Source: an uncultured Spirochaetota bacterium (GTDB lineage: Bacteria; Spirochaetota; Spirochaetia; Treponematales; Rectinemataceae). Taken from it: a stretch of DNA of 49,632 nt. Shown piece by piece: positions 1 through 9,016 of this stretch. The notes below the pieces were generated by a model. That model saw only the letters and a program-made list of their open reading frames with translations, was not told where the DNA came from and searched no databases. The position numbers were made by a program, and so were the translations under genes. The stretch lies in contig CAIJMU010000188.1 of the NCBI GenBank assembly GCA_903821875.1, positions 1-49,632 of the forward strand, written 5' to 3'. Numbering within the stretch: position 1 is the stretch's first letter; each line of letters begins with the position of its first letter.

Positions 1-1876
1 GGATCTCGTAGACCATGCCCTCGCGATCGGTGAATTCCTTGAAGTCGTAGGTCTTGGCAAGGTCGGCGCGGATGCGGAACAGGGTCGGGTAGGAGAACAC
101 GATCTGCATGAAGGCCCCGGCCGGCACTGTTGCGGCAACCTTCTGGAAGTCCTGCTTGCCGATCTCGTAGGGAGGGATGACAAAGCGCGCGCCCTCGTCG
201 GCGACAAAGGCCGCTGCCCAGGAGTTGAAGGTGTAGAGCCAGGGGCCGGCCACCACGGTGAGATCCTCTCCCCTGGGGCCGGTCTTCCCGCGCAGCATGC
301 CGAGGTGGGCGACGTTGTTGGCAACGAAGAGGGTCTGGCCGCGTCCGACCCAGTAGGCGAGGGCCTCCTCGAGCCAGGGGGAATCGCCTTCGGGGAAGTA
401 GGGATCCAGCCAGAGCACCAGGGAGTCGCGCTTGAAGGGCAGCTCCTTCTCGTGCTTTCGCATGAGCTCCGCGTTCTTGCGGTCAAAGAAGATCATGGCC
501 TTGGTCGGCCGCTCGGACAAAAGGACGTGGAGGTCGCCGACCCTTCCAACCAATGCGTACAATCCCTCGGGAAGGGCCTTCAACGCCTCCCTCGACGGCT
601 TCGGGAAGGCGGGGAGCCTGGCCGAGTCGTGGCTCGGGAACTTGTGGTAGCGGCCGAGCTCCTTGGGCAGGACGGGCTTCCATCGCTTGCCCATCGAGCG
701 GGTCTGCACGAGATAGACCTCGTCGTTGACGCGGAAGTCACCCTCGAGACGGAGGTAGAGCCCCTTCGGGTTCTCCTTCACATCCTTGACCTTGAGGGTG
801 AGCCGGCCCGAGTCGTCCGCACGGTGCACACGGATGGAGTCGCCCTCGGCTACCCCAGCGACACCCACGCCGGCTGGCTTGCCGTCATCGGCATCCTTGG
901 GGGCTATGAGGGCCCACTGCCCGTCCTCGAAGGCCCGCACTTCGCGGACACGCCCCAGCTTGATACCCGTGCCTCCGGACTGCTCCGGCTTGATGAAACC
1001 CTCAGCGAAACTGCCGCCGATGTTGAAGCTGGTCTTTGACCGGGCGAAATCGGACTTTAAAAGGGACTGGGCCCTGGCAAGGGCACGGTCCGGATCGAGG
1101 CGCCAGTTGTCGAGCATGTAGCGATAGGCGGCCACGACAGCCCCCACGTATTCCTGGCTCTTGAGCCGTCCCTCGATCTTGAGGGAGGAAACGCCTGCTT
1201 CCACCAGTTCGGGGATGCGGGCGACGAGCTGGAGGTCGGCGGGCGAGAAGTAGTAACCGGAATCATCGTCGTTCGAGTACAGCCGCCTACAGGCCTGGGC
1301 GCAGAGCCCGCGGTTGGCGCTCTTCCCGCCGAGGTAACTCGAGAAGAGGCAGAGTCCCGAGGCGGAGACGCAGAGGGCGCCGTGCACGAAGGTCTCGACC
1401 TCGAGGTTGGTGCCCTGGGTAACCGAGCGGATCTCGTCGAGGGAAAGCTCGCGCGGCAGGACTACCCGCTTGAAACCCTGCCGCGAGAGGAAATTGGCTC
1501 CCTTGGCGGAACCGACGTTCATCTGGGTCGAGGCGTGGAGCCGGAGCTTCGGGAAGTTGTCGCGGGCGAGCTTGACCGTGCCAAGGTCCTGGACGATCAT
1601 CCCGTCCGGCCCCACGCGGTCGATATACTGGAGCAACTGGTACAATCTATCGGCCTCGCGGTCGGTGAAGACCGTGTTGACCGTCACATAGATCTTCTTC
1701 GAAGCCTTGTGGACCACCTCGGTGGCGGCCTCGAACTGGTTGAAGGCGAAATTCGAGGAGCGGATCCTGGCATTGAAGGTCTTGAGCCCGAGATAGACGG
1801 CGTCGGCCCCTTCGCCGAGGGCCGCGGAAAGCGCCTCGGGGTTACCGGCTGGCGCGAGGAGTTCTGCGGTTGACAT
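1..1876 (-). CDS. U32 peptidase-family protein, RlhA-like (3' end outside window)
   Basis: The first 625 residues are visible; the C-terminus lies beyond the window start. The N-terminal half carries the U32 hallmarks: LLAPAGNPE at the start, HASTQMN near residue 114, and four cysteines (about C169, C176, C192, C196) in FVHGALCV...NRGLCAQACR. In related proteins (RlhA, TrhP, UbiU/V) these cysteines hold an iron-sulfur cluster. The long C-terminal part fits the DUF3656-containing RlhA/YdcP branch (about 650 residues) better than the shorter TrhP branch. RlhA hydroxylates a 23S rRNA cytidine; that role is inferred here. The start ATG is followed directly by the conserved ELLAPAG. It is divergent from the TRAP operon, with about 175 bases between the starts. 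Confidence 0.88.
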   Translation of the reverse strand, partial: MSTAELLAPAGNPEALSAALGEGADAVYLGLKTFNARIRSSNFAFNQFEAATEVVHKASKKIYVTVNTVFTDREADRLYQLLQYIDRVGPDGMIVQDLGTVKLARDNFPKLRLHASTQMNVGSAKGANFLSRQGFKRVVLPRELSLDEIRSVTQGTNLEVETFVHGALCVSASGLCLFSSYLGGKSANRGLCAQACRRLYSNDDDSGYYFSPADLQLVARIPELVEAGVSSLKIEGRLKSQEYVGAVVAAYRYMLDNWRLDPDRALARAQSLLKSDFARSKTSFNIGGSFAEGFIKPEQSGGTGIKLGRVREVRAFEDGQWALIAPKDADDGKPAGVGVAGVAEGDSIRVHRADDSGRLTLKVKDVKENPKGLYLRLEGDFRVNDEVYLVQTRSMGKRWKPVLPKELGRYHKFPSHDSARLPAFPKPSREALKALPEGLYALVGRVGDLHVLLSERPTKAMIFFDRKNAELMRKHEKELPFKRDSLVLWLDPYFPEGDSPWLEEALAYWVGRGQTLFVANNVAHLGMLRGKTGPRGEDLTVVAGPWLYTFNSWAAAFVADEGARFVIPPYEIGKQDFQKVAATVPAGAFMQIVFSYPTLFRIRADLAKTYDFKEFTDREGMVYEI

Positions 1877-1964
1877 CTCGACACTGTAGCGATCTGGCGC
1901 CTCCGTGCCCAGTATGGCTGACCCAGGGGCAGGCCCGCTGACATCGCGGCAGTGGCTAATGCGG

Positions 1965-1993
1965 TTGCATCGGGCGAAATTCGGGCATACACT
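1965..1993 (+). promoter_or_regulatory. candidate sigma-70 promoter of the TRAP operon
   Basis: TTGCAT (1965-1970) and TACACT (1988-1993) are separated by 17 bases, about 60 bases before the start of the TRAP binding-protein gene. Placement and spacing are good, but the match is by eye only. Confidence 0.4.
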
Positions 1994-2008
1994 GGCTTTC
2001 CGTGAAAA

Positions 2009-2027
2009 CAGGGACAGTGGGTCCCTG
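2009..2027 (+). promoter_or_regulatory. stem-loop in the leader of the TRAP operon
   Basis: A perfect 7-base inverted repeat, CAGGGAC / GTCCCTG, with a 5-base loop lies between the candidate promoter and the ribosome binding site (AAGGAGG at about 2039-2045). It could be an operator or a leader RNA hairpin. There is no direct evidence of function. Confidence 0.35.
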
Positions 2028-2051
2028 GGCAAAAATCCAAGGAGGATTCTC

Positions 2052-2987
2052 ATGAAGAAGTTGTACGCGTTTGCAACCATCCTGCTCATCGCCGCAGGAC
2101 TCGGCTTCGGGCAGCAGAAATTCATCACCGTCGCCTCCGGCGGCACCGCAGGGACCTATTATCCCATCGCGGGAGCCATGGCCGAGATCTGGAACAAGAA
2201 CATCCCCAATGTCAACGTCAACGTGACCGCAACCACAGCCTCTGCCTCGAATGTCGCCATGCTCAAGAACGGCGAAGTCGACATCATCTTCGTGCAGAAC
2301 GACCATGCCTTCGACGCCTACAATGACCTCGAACCCTTTGTCGGCAAGGGCTTCAAGGACATCCGCCCCATCGCCTGCCTCTACGACGAGGTCGTCCAGC
2401 TCGTGGCCCTCGCCGATTCCGGCATCAAGACCGTCGCTGGCCTCAAGGGCAAGCGCGTCTCCGTCGGAGCCGCCGGCTCCGGTGTCGAACTCAATGCCCG
2501 CCAGATCCTTTCCGCCGCAGGCCTGACCTACAACGACATCAAGGTCCAGTACCTGTCCTTCGCCGAATCGGCCAGCAACCTCAAGGACGGCAACATCGAC
2601 GCAGCCTTCAACACGGCGGGCATTCCGACCGGCGCCATCCAGGACCTCGCGGTCTCCAAGAAGATCTCGATCATCGCCATAGACGGGGCCCTCGCCAAGG
2701 CGCTTTCGGCGAAGTTCCCCTTCTACACGCCGATGAAGATCCCGGCCAACACCTACCAGGGCCAGGCCAGCGATGTCACCTCGGTCTCGGTAAAGGCCCT
2801 CCTCGCTGTCTCGGCCCAGATGGATCCCACCCTGGTCTACGATCTCCTCAAGGTCATGTATGCCAACACCGAAAGACTTGCCGCATCGCACAAGCGCGGC
2901 GGCGACATCAAGCTCTCCACCGGAGCCCTGGGCATTTCCATTCCCCTCCATCCAGGTGCCGAGAAGTTCTACAAGGAGAACAAGTAG
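2052..2987 (+). CDS. TAXI-family TRAP transporter solute-binding protein
   Basis: 311 residues. It binds the substrate in the periplasm and delivers it to the TRAP permease encoded two genes downstream. A signal peptide is clear (MKK, hydrophobic stretch, cleavage near GFGQQ). The mature protein begins with KFITVASGGTAGTYYPIAG, the typical opening of the TAXI/TTT family, which often binds glutamate or other carboxylates. The substrate cannot be read from the sequence. The open frame extends upstream, but this ATG is preceded by AAGGAGG at ideal distance and starts the signal peptide. It is the first gene of a three-gene operon. Confidence 0.93.
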   Translation: MKKLYAFATILLIAAGLGFGQQKFITVASGGTAGTYYPIAGAMAEIWNKNIPNVNVNVTATTASASNVAMLKNGEVDIIFVQNDHAFDAYNDLEPFVGKGFKDIRPIACLYDEVVQLVALADSGIKTVAGLKGKRVSVGAAGSGVELNARQILSAAGLTYNDIKVQYLSFAESASNLKDGNIDAAFNTAGIPTGAIQDLAVSKKISIIAIDGALAKALSAKFPFYTPMKIPANTYQGQASDVTSVSVKALLAVSAQMDPTLVYDLLKVMYANTERLAASHKRGGDIKLSTGALGISIPLHPGAEKFYKENK

Positions 2988-2997
2988 CTGGCCTCCA

Positions 2998-3552
2998 ATG
3001 GATGCCTCCCCTTCCAGGGACGGGTTGCCGGAGGTTCCGGCGCCTGTCCCCTCCCGTGGAAAGGGGAGGCAGCCTCGCAAGCACTTCATCCTGGCGGCCC
3101 TCGGCGCCACCCTTGTCGCTTTCGTGGCCTTCGCAGGCCTGTCCACCCGGATTCCTGCGCTCCGGATTTCCGACGGGAAGGGCGCGACCCTGGCGGTCCT
3201 GGCCCTTCCCGAAGGGAAATTCATTCATCATTACACCCATTCGATCCACCTGAGCGCCGTCGACGAGTACTTCAGGGTCGAGGATGGACAGCTCAGGCTC
3301 TACGAACTCCGTTATGATACCAATTCTGTCGGAATGCCCTCGGATACGGAGCTGGGCTTCCGGATAGAAGACAAGCGTTTCGTCCTTGCCATGGACCGGC
3401 GCTTCGGAAAAATCCCGATACGCGTCGCCGACCTTCCGGGCCACGGCGTCATCATCGGGGGAGCCTTCCACCCCTTCGCGGCCCTGATGAGGCCAGAGGG
3501 GCAGCTGGTCCTATCGGGGACGGAGGTCCTCGCAGCACGTTTCTGGAGGTGA
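2998..3552 (+). CDS. DUF1850 domain protein of TRAP-TAXI operon
   Basis: 184 residues, starting 10 bases after the binding-protein stop. A basic and proline-rich N-terminus is followed by one membrane segment (about residues 29-47). The C-terminal 135 residues are exposed and include FIHHYTHSIHLSAVDEYF and GMPSDTELGF, typical of DUF1850. DUF1850 proteins are regularly encoded between TAXI binding proteins and fused TRAP permeases. Their biochemical role is unknown; an accessory part of the transporter is the usual guess. The ATG at 2998 was chosen because it lies just after the preceding stop. Confidence 0.8.
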   Translation: MDASPSRDGLPEVPAPVPSRGKGRQPRKHFILAALGATLVAFVAFAGLSTRIPALRISDGKGATLAVLALPEGKFIHHYTHSIHLSAVDEYFRVEDGQLRLYELRYDTNSVGMPSDTELGFRIEDKRFVLAMDRRFGKIPIRVADLPGHGVIIGGAFHPFAALMRPEGQLVLSGTEVLAARFWR

Positions 3553-3556
3553 TCGC

Positions 3557-5638
3557 ATGAGCGATTCGACGACAGTGGTGTTGGCCGACGCGCCGGTCAA
3601 CGCCGATGAGATCATGAAGAAGTTCGACAAGGAGTCGGACCACAGGAACCTGACCGGATTCCTCGGGAAGGTCATTGCGGCCCTCGCCATCGCCTTCTCG
3701 ATCTTCCAGATCTACACGGCGATCTTCGGCGTGCTGGACGCGATGATCCAGCGGACGATCCACCTCTCCTTCGCCTTTGCCCTCATCTACCTCCTCTACC
3801 CCTCGAGCAAGAAATGGCGACGCGACAGGATCAACCCCATCGACGCGGTACTGGCGGTCTTCGGAGCCGCCGCCCCCCTGTACATCACGACATTGTGGAC
3901 GAAGGTGCTCTCGCAGCGGGCGGGCTCGGGGACAGACCTCGACATCGTCATCGGCTTCATCGGGATACTCCTCGTGCTCGAGGCGGCACGGCGGGTCGTA
4001 GGACTCCCTATCGTCATAGTTGCCCTGTGTTTCGTGGCCTACGCCTTCCTCGGCCCCTACCTGCCAGGAAAGTTCGCGCACCGCGGCGTCTCGGTGAAAA
4101 GCATCGTCGAGCACCTCTACTACACAACCGAGGGAGTCTTCGGCACGCCGATCGGGGTGTCGAGCACCTTCATATTCCTTTTCATACTCTTCGGCGCCTT
4201 CCTGGAGAAGACCGGCCTCGGCCAGTTCTTCATAGATATATCCAATTCGATCGCGGGATGGGCCTCGGGCGGACCCGCCAAGGTAGCCGTCATCGCCAGT
4301 GCCCTCGAAGGCACGGTGTCCGGCTCCTCGGTCGGCAACGTGGTCGGCTCCGGCTCCTTCACCATACCCATGATGAAGAAGCTGGGCTACAAACCGGAGT
4401 TCGCCGCAGCCGTGGAGGCGACAGCCTCGACCGGCGGGCAGATCATGCCACCCATCATGGGAGCAGCCGCCTTCCTCATGGCTGAATTCACGAACATTCC
4501 CTATGGGCGCATCGCCCTGGCGGCGGTCATCCCCGCCCTCCTGTACTTCTTCGCCGTCTTTACCCAGGTCCACTTCGAGGCCAAGAAGCTCGGCCTCAAG
4601 GGCATGAAGCGCTCCGAGATCCCCAGGGCCCGGGACCTCCTCTTGAAGCGCGGCTACCTGGTCATACCACTTGTGACGATCATCTGGCTCCTGACCGAGG
4701 GTGCCACGCCCATGAAAGCCGCGATGTGGGCCATCATCATCTCCATCGTCATCGCCTCCCTGGTATCCATCTTCCTGGTCTCCCGGAAACAGGCGCCTAC
4801 CTTCACCTTCGGCGACTTCGTGGAAGGCCTCGAGAAGGGCGCCCGGGGCGCACTCGGGGTCATAGCGGCCTGTGCCTGCGCGGGCATCATCATCGGCGTG
4901 GTCACCAAGACGGGCCTCGGCCTGAAACTCGGGGAGATCCTCGTCGGCGGCGCCGGCGGGGTGGCTGATCTGGCCAAGGGCTTCGGGCTCGCCGCGGCCT
5001 CCATCGACGGGATCAAGCTTTTTGTAACACTGATATTCGCAATGCTGACTTCATTGATCCTGGGCATGGGCGTCCCGACCACGGCCAACTACGTCATCAC
5101 CTCGACGATCGCCGCACCCGCCATCATCATGATCCTCAACGACATGGCCAAGATCGGCAGCTTCCCCTTCGCGGCCGGTTCGGCGGCCGTCCTCTTGTCG
5201 GCCAACATGTTCGTCTTCTACTTCGGTGTGCTGGCGGACATCACGCCCCCTGTGGCCCTCGCGGCCTTCGCGGGGGCGGCCATCGCCAAGTCGGACCCCA
5301 TGAAAACCGGTGTCCAGGCGACGAAACTGGCGATCGCAGCCTTCATAATTCCCTATATCTTTGTGTTCAACCCCGAGATGCTCCTCTTCGGTGTCCGGGA
5401 GCGTCCGGCCGAAGCCGTCTGGATGGTTATTTCAGCGATCATAGGCATCACAGCAATCGCAGTGGGCGTCGAGGGCTGGTTCATCACACGTGCACGCTGG
5501 TACGAGCGGATCATGGCGATCGTCGGAGGCATTCTCCTCCTGATCCCCGGACTGGCCACCGACATCGCAGGAGCGATAATCCTGGCCGTCTTCGTGGCGA
5601 TGCAGCTCATCGAGAGAAAGGTGCTCAAGGCCTTGTAG
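3557..5638 (+). CDS. TRAP transporter fused permease (DctQ-DctM type, TAXI family)
   Basis: 693 residues, almost entirely membrane segments. The first part (to about residue 190) resembles the small DctQ-like membrane domain. The rest is the large DctM-like domain, with the family motifs VSGSSVGNVVGSG and ASTGGQIMPPIMGAAAFLMA and, later, LILGMGVPTTANYV. The protein imports the bound solute using the ion gradient. It starts 4 bases after the DUF1850 stop, behind a near-perfect ribosome binding site (GGAGGTGA). It completes the TRAP operon. Confidence 0.95.
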   Translation: MSDSTTVVLADAPVNADEIMKKFDKESDHRNLTGFLGKVIAALAIAFSIFQIYTAIFGVLDAMIQRTIHLSFAFALIYLLYPSSKKWRRDRINPIDAVLAVFGAAAPLYITTLWTKVLSQRAGSGTDLDIVIGFIGILLVLEAARRVVGLPIVIVALCFVAYAFLGPYLPGKFAHRGVSVKSIVEHLYYTTEGVFGTPIGVSSTFIFLFILFGAFLEKTGLGQFFIDISNSIAGWASGGPAKVAVIASALEGTVSGSSVGNVVGSGSFTIPMMKKLGYKPEFAAAVEATASTGGQIMPPIMGAAAFLMAEFTNIPYGRIALAAVIPALLYFFAVFTQVHFEAKKLGLKGMKRSEIPRARDLLLKRGYLVIPLVTIIWLLTEGATPMKAAMWAIIISIVIASLVSIFLVSRKQAPTFTFGDFVEGLEKGARGALGVIAACACAGIIIGVVTKTGLGLKLGEILVGGAGGVADLAKGFGLAAASIDGIKLFVTLIFAMLTSLILGMGVPTTANYVITSTIAAPAIIMILNDMAKIGSFPFAAGSAAVLLSANMFVFYFGVLADITPPVALAAFAGAAIAKSDPMKTGVQATKLAIAAFIIPYIFVFNPEMLLFGVRERPAEAVWMVISAIIGITAIAVGVEGWFITRARWYERIMAIVGGILLLIPGLATDIAGAIILAVFVAMQLIERKVLKAL

Positions 5639-5653
5639 GCCAGCTCCGGGATA

Positions 5654-5690
5654 CCCTCCACCGAAGCGCGGGCTCGCGCAGGTGGAAGGG
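5654..5690 (+). terminator. possible hairpin terminator between convergent genes
   Basis: An imperfect hairpin (CCCTCCACC ... GGTGGAAGGG) lies between the end of the TRAP permease gene and the end of pepT on the other strand. There is no U-run, so intrinsic termination is uncertain. Confidence 0.3.
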
Positions 5691-5716
5691 ACGGCGGCAG
5701 GACTGCAGGTCTTTCC

Positions 5717-6976
5717 CTACTCCGCCCAGAGCCTTGCTAGCTCGAGGAGGGTGTCGACGGCGAGGACCATCTCGCTCGCGCTGGCCCACTCGAGGCGGCT
5801 GTGGAAGTTGTGCATGCCGGCAAACACATTGGGTGTGGGGATACCCATTTCGGTAAGGCGTGCGCCGTCGGTGCCGCCCCGGATCGGCCGGGAAAAGGGC
5901 TCGGCGCCTGCGAGGCTTGCAGCCTTGAGGATTCGCGCGAGGACTTCGGGACTCTCGTCGAGCTTTTTCCTCATGTTGAGGTACTGCTTTTTTCTCGTAG
6001 TCTCGACCCTGCCACCGGGGAACTGGGCCTCGACGGCGCGGGCGAGGCTATCCAGCACCTCAAGGCGTCTCTTCATGCCCTCGTCGTCGAAGTCGCGGAC
6101 CAGGACCTCGATGCGGGCCTTCTCGACTTCACCCGAGATCGAATGGGCGTTGTAATAGCCAAACCAGCCGTCGGTGGCCTCAGGGCTTTCGCTCCGGGGG
6201 ATCATCGACACGAAGGATGCCGCCATGGCGGTAGCGTTGGCAAACTTGCCGCGCGCGTAGCCGGGGTGGATGGACTTGCCGGTGATCTCGACCCTCACTT
6301 CGTAGGCATTGAAGCATTCGAATTCGATCTCTCCGCCCCTGCCCGCGTCGAGGGTATAACAGGCCACCGATTTGAGCGACTTTACCGGAAAGAGGTTCAT
6401 GCCGTTCCCGGTTTCCTCGTCGGGGGTAAAGATGACCTCAAGGGGGCCGTGCAGCAGCTCGGGGTGGGACAGGAGCCAGGCTACCGCCGTCATGGTGACT
6501 GCAATCCCAGCCTTGTCATCGGCTCCCAGTAGGGTGTTCCCGTCGGTGGTTATGAGGGTGTCTCCCACATAGTCGGCCAGCTCCTCGAATTCAAGGGGGT
6601 CGATCGAAAGGCCATTGGCGAGGGTGATGGCCTTGCCGTCGTAGTTTTCCACGACGGACGGCTTCACCTCGGCACCCGGGACATCGCTGGCTGTATCCAG
6701 ATGGGCCATCAGCCCGATGGAGGGCCTGCCCTCCAGGCCGGGGCTCGCGGGCAGCCGGGCAATGAGGTAGCAGTGCTCGTCGAGGCTGACATCGGCGATG
6801 CCGAGGGCCTTGAGCTCATCGACCAGCAATCGGGCGAGATTCCACTGGCTTGGGGTCGAGGGTATGGTCTCGACGTGGCGGTCACTCGTCGTCTCGATCC
6901 TCGCATACCTCTCGAGGCGCTCGATGACCGCAGCGCTGTGAGGTCGCGCGAGTATGGTGGAAGGGGCAGATTTCAT
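5717..6976 (-). CDS. pepT: peptidase T (tripeptide aminopeptidase)
   Basis: 419 residues, close to the roughly 410 of the family. A cytosolic M20 zinc peptidase that removes the N-terminal residue of tripeptides. Metal-binding and catalytic motifs are visible: MAHLDTASD (H92, D94), LGADDKAG (D153), FTPDEETG (E187/E188) and a late MHNFHSRLEW. The open frame runs further upstream across the trxA start. The internal start giving MKSAPSTILARP was chosen because homology begins there and it leaves room for the divergent trxA promoter. Its 3' end faces that of the TRAP operon. Confidence 0.92.
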   Translation of the reverse strand: MKSAPSTILARPHSAAVIERLERYARIETTSDRHVETIPSTPSQWNLARLLVDELKALGIADVSLDEHCYLIARLPASPGLEGRPSIGLMAHLDTASDVPGAEVKPSVVENYDGKAITLANGLSIDPLEFEELADYVGDTLITTDGNTLLGADDKAGIAVTMTAVAWLLSHPELLHGPLEVIFTPDEETGNGMNLFPVKSLKSVACYTLDAGRGGEIEFECFNAYEVRVEITGKSIHPGYARGKFANATAMAASFVSMIPRSESPEATDGWFGYYNAHSISGEVEKARIEVLVRDFDDEGMKRRLEVLDSLARAVEAQFPGGRVETTRKKQYLNMRKKLDESPEVLARILKAASLAGAEPFSRPIRGGTDGARLTEMGIPTPNVFAGMHNFHSRLEWASASEMVLAVDTLLELARLWAE

Positions 6977-7022
6977 GGCCTGGAGGATATCCCGAAGCCC
7001 TGATTCGGGCAATCGGGAACGC

Positions 7023-7051
7023 TTGCCAATAGAGCCCCGAATCCGTAGTAT
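7023..7051 (+). promoter_or_regulatory. candidate sigma-70 promoter of trxA
   Basis: TTGCCA (7023-7028) and TAGTAT (7046-7051), spacing 17, lie 29 bases before the trxA start in the divergent pepT-trxA interval. Confidence 0.45.
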
Positions 7052-7079
7052 TGGATCACTCAAGCAAGAGGAGTATTCA

Positions 7080-7403
7080 ATGAGCGCCGCCCTCGCCATA
7101 ACAGCAGCTAACTTCGAGTCGGAGGTCGTCAATTCTTCCATACCCGTCCTCGTCGATTTCTGGGCTGAGTGGTGTGTCCCCTGCAAGATGATCGCCCCCG
7201 TAGTGTCCGACCTGGCCAAGACTTACGAGGGAAGGGTAAAGGTAGCCTCCGTGGACGTGGATGCCGAAAACGAGCTGGCATCCCGCTTCGACATAGTGTC
7301 CATCCCGACCCTCATACTCTTCAAGGATGGCCAGGCCCTTCGCAAGAAGCTCGGAGCCGTCCCGAAGCACGAGATAGAAGGCCTTTTCCGCGATCTCATC
7401 TGA
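7080..7403 (+). CDS. trxA: thioredoxin with WCVPC active site
   Basis: 107 residues, the usual thioredoxin length. A cytosolic dithiol reductant. The redox centre is C32-V-P-C35 in FWAEWCVPCKMIAP, and the conserved cis-proline region reads SIPTLILFKDG. Valine replaces the usual glycine of WCGPC, which is likely to shift the redox potential. The start is set by an AGAGGAG ribosome binding site and by alignment to thioredoxins. It is transcribed alone, divergent from pepT and convergent with the lipoprotein gene. Confidence 0.93.
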   Translation: MSAALAITAANFESEVVNSSIPVLVDFWAEWCVPCKMIAPVVSDLAKTYEGRVKVASVDVDAENELASRFDIVSIPTLILFKDGQALRKKLGAVPKHEIEGLFRDLI

Positions 7404-7419
7404 GTCCCGGGGGGCGAGT

Positions 7420-8445
7420 TCATCTGAACCCGGGGGTTTGGCCCCCGGTCGCCGACAGCGTCCATTCGGTTCCGCCCGGCTCACTGCCTGGCTCCTTGCC
7501 AAAGCCTGCGCGGACGATGGAACGTGATGACGAAGGCTTCCACCTGAAGGCATCCTCCCAGGCTGGCGCCGCCACCGTAGCCCAGAGGCCGAAATCCACG
7601 AGCCCCTGCACGAGGCCCTCGATCCGTCCCTCCCCGACAGGCCCCTCCTTGGCGCTGTCAGCGTAAAACAGGCCGTCCATCGGCTTGCCCCCCGGGGACT
7701 CGCTGAGCACGAGCACTCCTGTTGCGTCGGGCAGCGGTCCAGCCTTGGACCAGAAATCCCTCGCTGCCGAGGCATCGATGCCCCCGGAGCCTTCCAGGTC
7801 TGTGCCGGCCTCGTCGCGTTCCGCCGCGCTTCCCTCGGGCGAGCAGTGCAGTACGATGAGTTCCCCTGCAGAAACCTCGGCTCCCGGGAAGGTCCAGGTC
7901 ACGGTCTTGGTCGAACTCGAGGCAGAGAACTCAAGGCCCCCAAGATTGCCTGCCGCCAGAACCTCGAACTCCACGAAATCACGATGCGGGTTTTTCTGCG
8001 AACTGTTCTTCGCGGTCAGGACCTCGGCAATGCGGAGCCTCGCGGGGTGGGCGTTGAAGCCGGCAAAGGACAGGAGAAAGCGCGAGCCGTTTCCTCCCCC
8101 ATCCACGACCTCGCCCAGTAGCTTGTAGTCCTTGCCTGCTACCTGGTCTGCCCCCAGTTCGAGCTTAAGGTCACCTCCCTCGGCTGTGGCTGTCGGCGCT
8201 TCACCGCTCTCGCCCGGCTCGATCTCAAAGCTGCCCTCCACAGGCCGCACTTCCTCGTCAAAGCGCAGCACAAAGGAGCGGAGCCCCGTGGGCCCGGCCT
8301 CGACGAGGCTGGGAGGCTTGAGGTCGAAGGCGGGCGGGGTGGTCGGGATCGGCGCAGGAAGGCAGGCCGCAAAGAGAGCCAGGGGCGCGAGAAGGGCAGG
8401 AGCACGCCGGGGAAACTGCCTGGTATCGAAAAGCGGATGGGGCAT
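7420..8445 (-). CDS. putative lipoprotein with lamin-tail-like domain
   Basis: 341 residues. The N-terminus is a lipoprotein signal (hydrophobic stretch ending in the lipobox LFAAC), so it should be membrane-anchored outside the cytoplasm. Residues about 30-110 look like a bacterial Ig-like/SbsA-type beta domain. The segment beginning LRIAEVLTAKN, with DFVEFEVLAAGNLGG and AGELIVLHC, resembles the lamin-tail (LTD) fold of secreted bacterial proteins. No catalytic motif is seen. The start was chosen because AGGAGG sits 6 bases upstream and the signal peptide begins there. A GC-rich inverted repeat (CCGGGGG/CCCCCGG, 7430-7448) covers its last codons. Function unknown. Confidence 0.75.
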   Translation of the reverse strand: MPHPLFDTRQFPRRAPALLAPLALFAACLPAPIPTTPPAFDLKPPSLVEAGPTGLRSFVLRFDEEVRPVEGSFEIEPGESGEAPTATAEGGDLKLELGADQVAGKDYKLLGEVVDGGGNGSRFLLSFAGFNAHPARLRIAEVLTAKNSSQKNPHRDFVEFEVLAAGNLGGLEFSASSSTKTVTWTFPGAEVSAGELIVLHCSPEGSAAERDEAGTDLEGSGGIDASAARDFWSKAGPLPDATGVLVLSESPGGKPMDGLFYADSAKEGPVGEGRIEGLVQGLVDFGLWATVAAPAWEDAFRWKPSSSRSIVRAGFGKEPGSEPGGTEWTLSATGGQTPGFR

Positions 8446-8565
8446 TGGAACCTCCTGGCTCAAGTACGCCCACAGGACCGCTCCCTGATTGCGTCCTGCA
8501 CCGATTTCTACGCAGATTCCATGTCCAGCCTTTTCCAAGAGGCGCTGGAAGCGTACAGTGTCCCA

Positions 8566-9012
8566 ATGCGCATATTGATCGCCAACGACCATGGAGCCGT
8601 AGAACGGAGCCGCGAAGTACTGGCCTGGCTAAGGACCCAGGGCCACGAGGTCCGCGACCTTGGCGTCGCTACCGAAACACGCGTCGACTACCCTGACAAG
8701 GCTCTCGAAGCTACGACAGAGTTCCTGAAGGGAGGATGGGACCTCGGCATCCTCCTCTGCGGCACAGGCATCGGCATTTCCATCGCCGCCAACAAGGTTC
8801 GAGGAATACGCTGTGCCCTGGTCCATGACAAGTTCACGGCCGAGATGGCGCGGGCACACAACAACGCCAATTTCATCGCCCTCGGTGGCCGCACCGAGCT
8901 CCCCTGCCCACTTGGTGACATCCTCGCGACCTTCCTGGACACTGCCTTCGAAGGAGGACGCCATTCGGAGCGTCTGGCCAAGATCGCAGCCATGGAGCCT
9001 CCCGCCAGCTGA
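8566..9012 (+). CDS. rpiB: ribose 5-phosphate isomerase B
   Basis: 148 residues, the normal RpiB length. It interconverts ribose 5-phosphate and ribulose 5-phosphate in the cytosol. Visible motifs are LCGTGIGISIAANKVRGIRC, with the catalytic cysteine of the CGTG loop, and AHNNANFIALGGR. The usual N-terminal SDHAG reads NDHGA here, a small deviation that keeps the Asp and His. The open frame extends upstream, but MRILIANDHG is the family start. It is followed 5 bases later by the hybrid kinase gene. Confidence 0.92.
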   Translation: MRILIANDHGAVERSREVLAWLRTQGHEVRDLGVATETRVDYPDKALEATTEFLKGGWDLGILLCGTGIGISIAANKVRGIRCALVHDKFTAEMARAHNNANFIALGGRTELPCPLGDILATFLDTAFEGGRHSERLAKIAAMEPPAS

Positions 9013-9016
9013 ATCC

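Noticed and set aside
1956-3224. Long minus-strand open frame opposite the TRAP binding protein
   Set aside because: Antisense shadow caused by GC-rich codon use; low-complexity Gly/Asp/Val translation, no ribosome binding site, and the plus-strand frame is clearly real.
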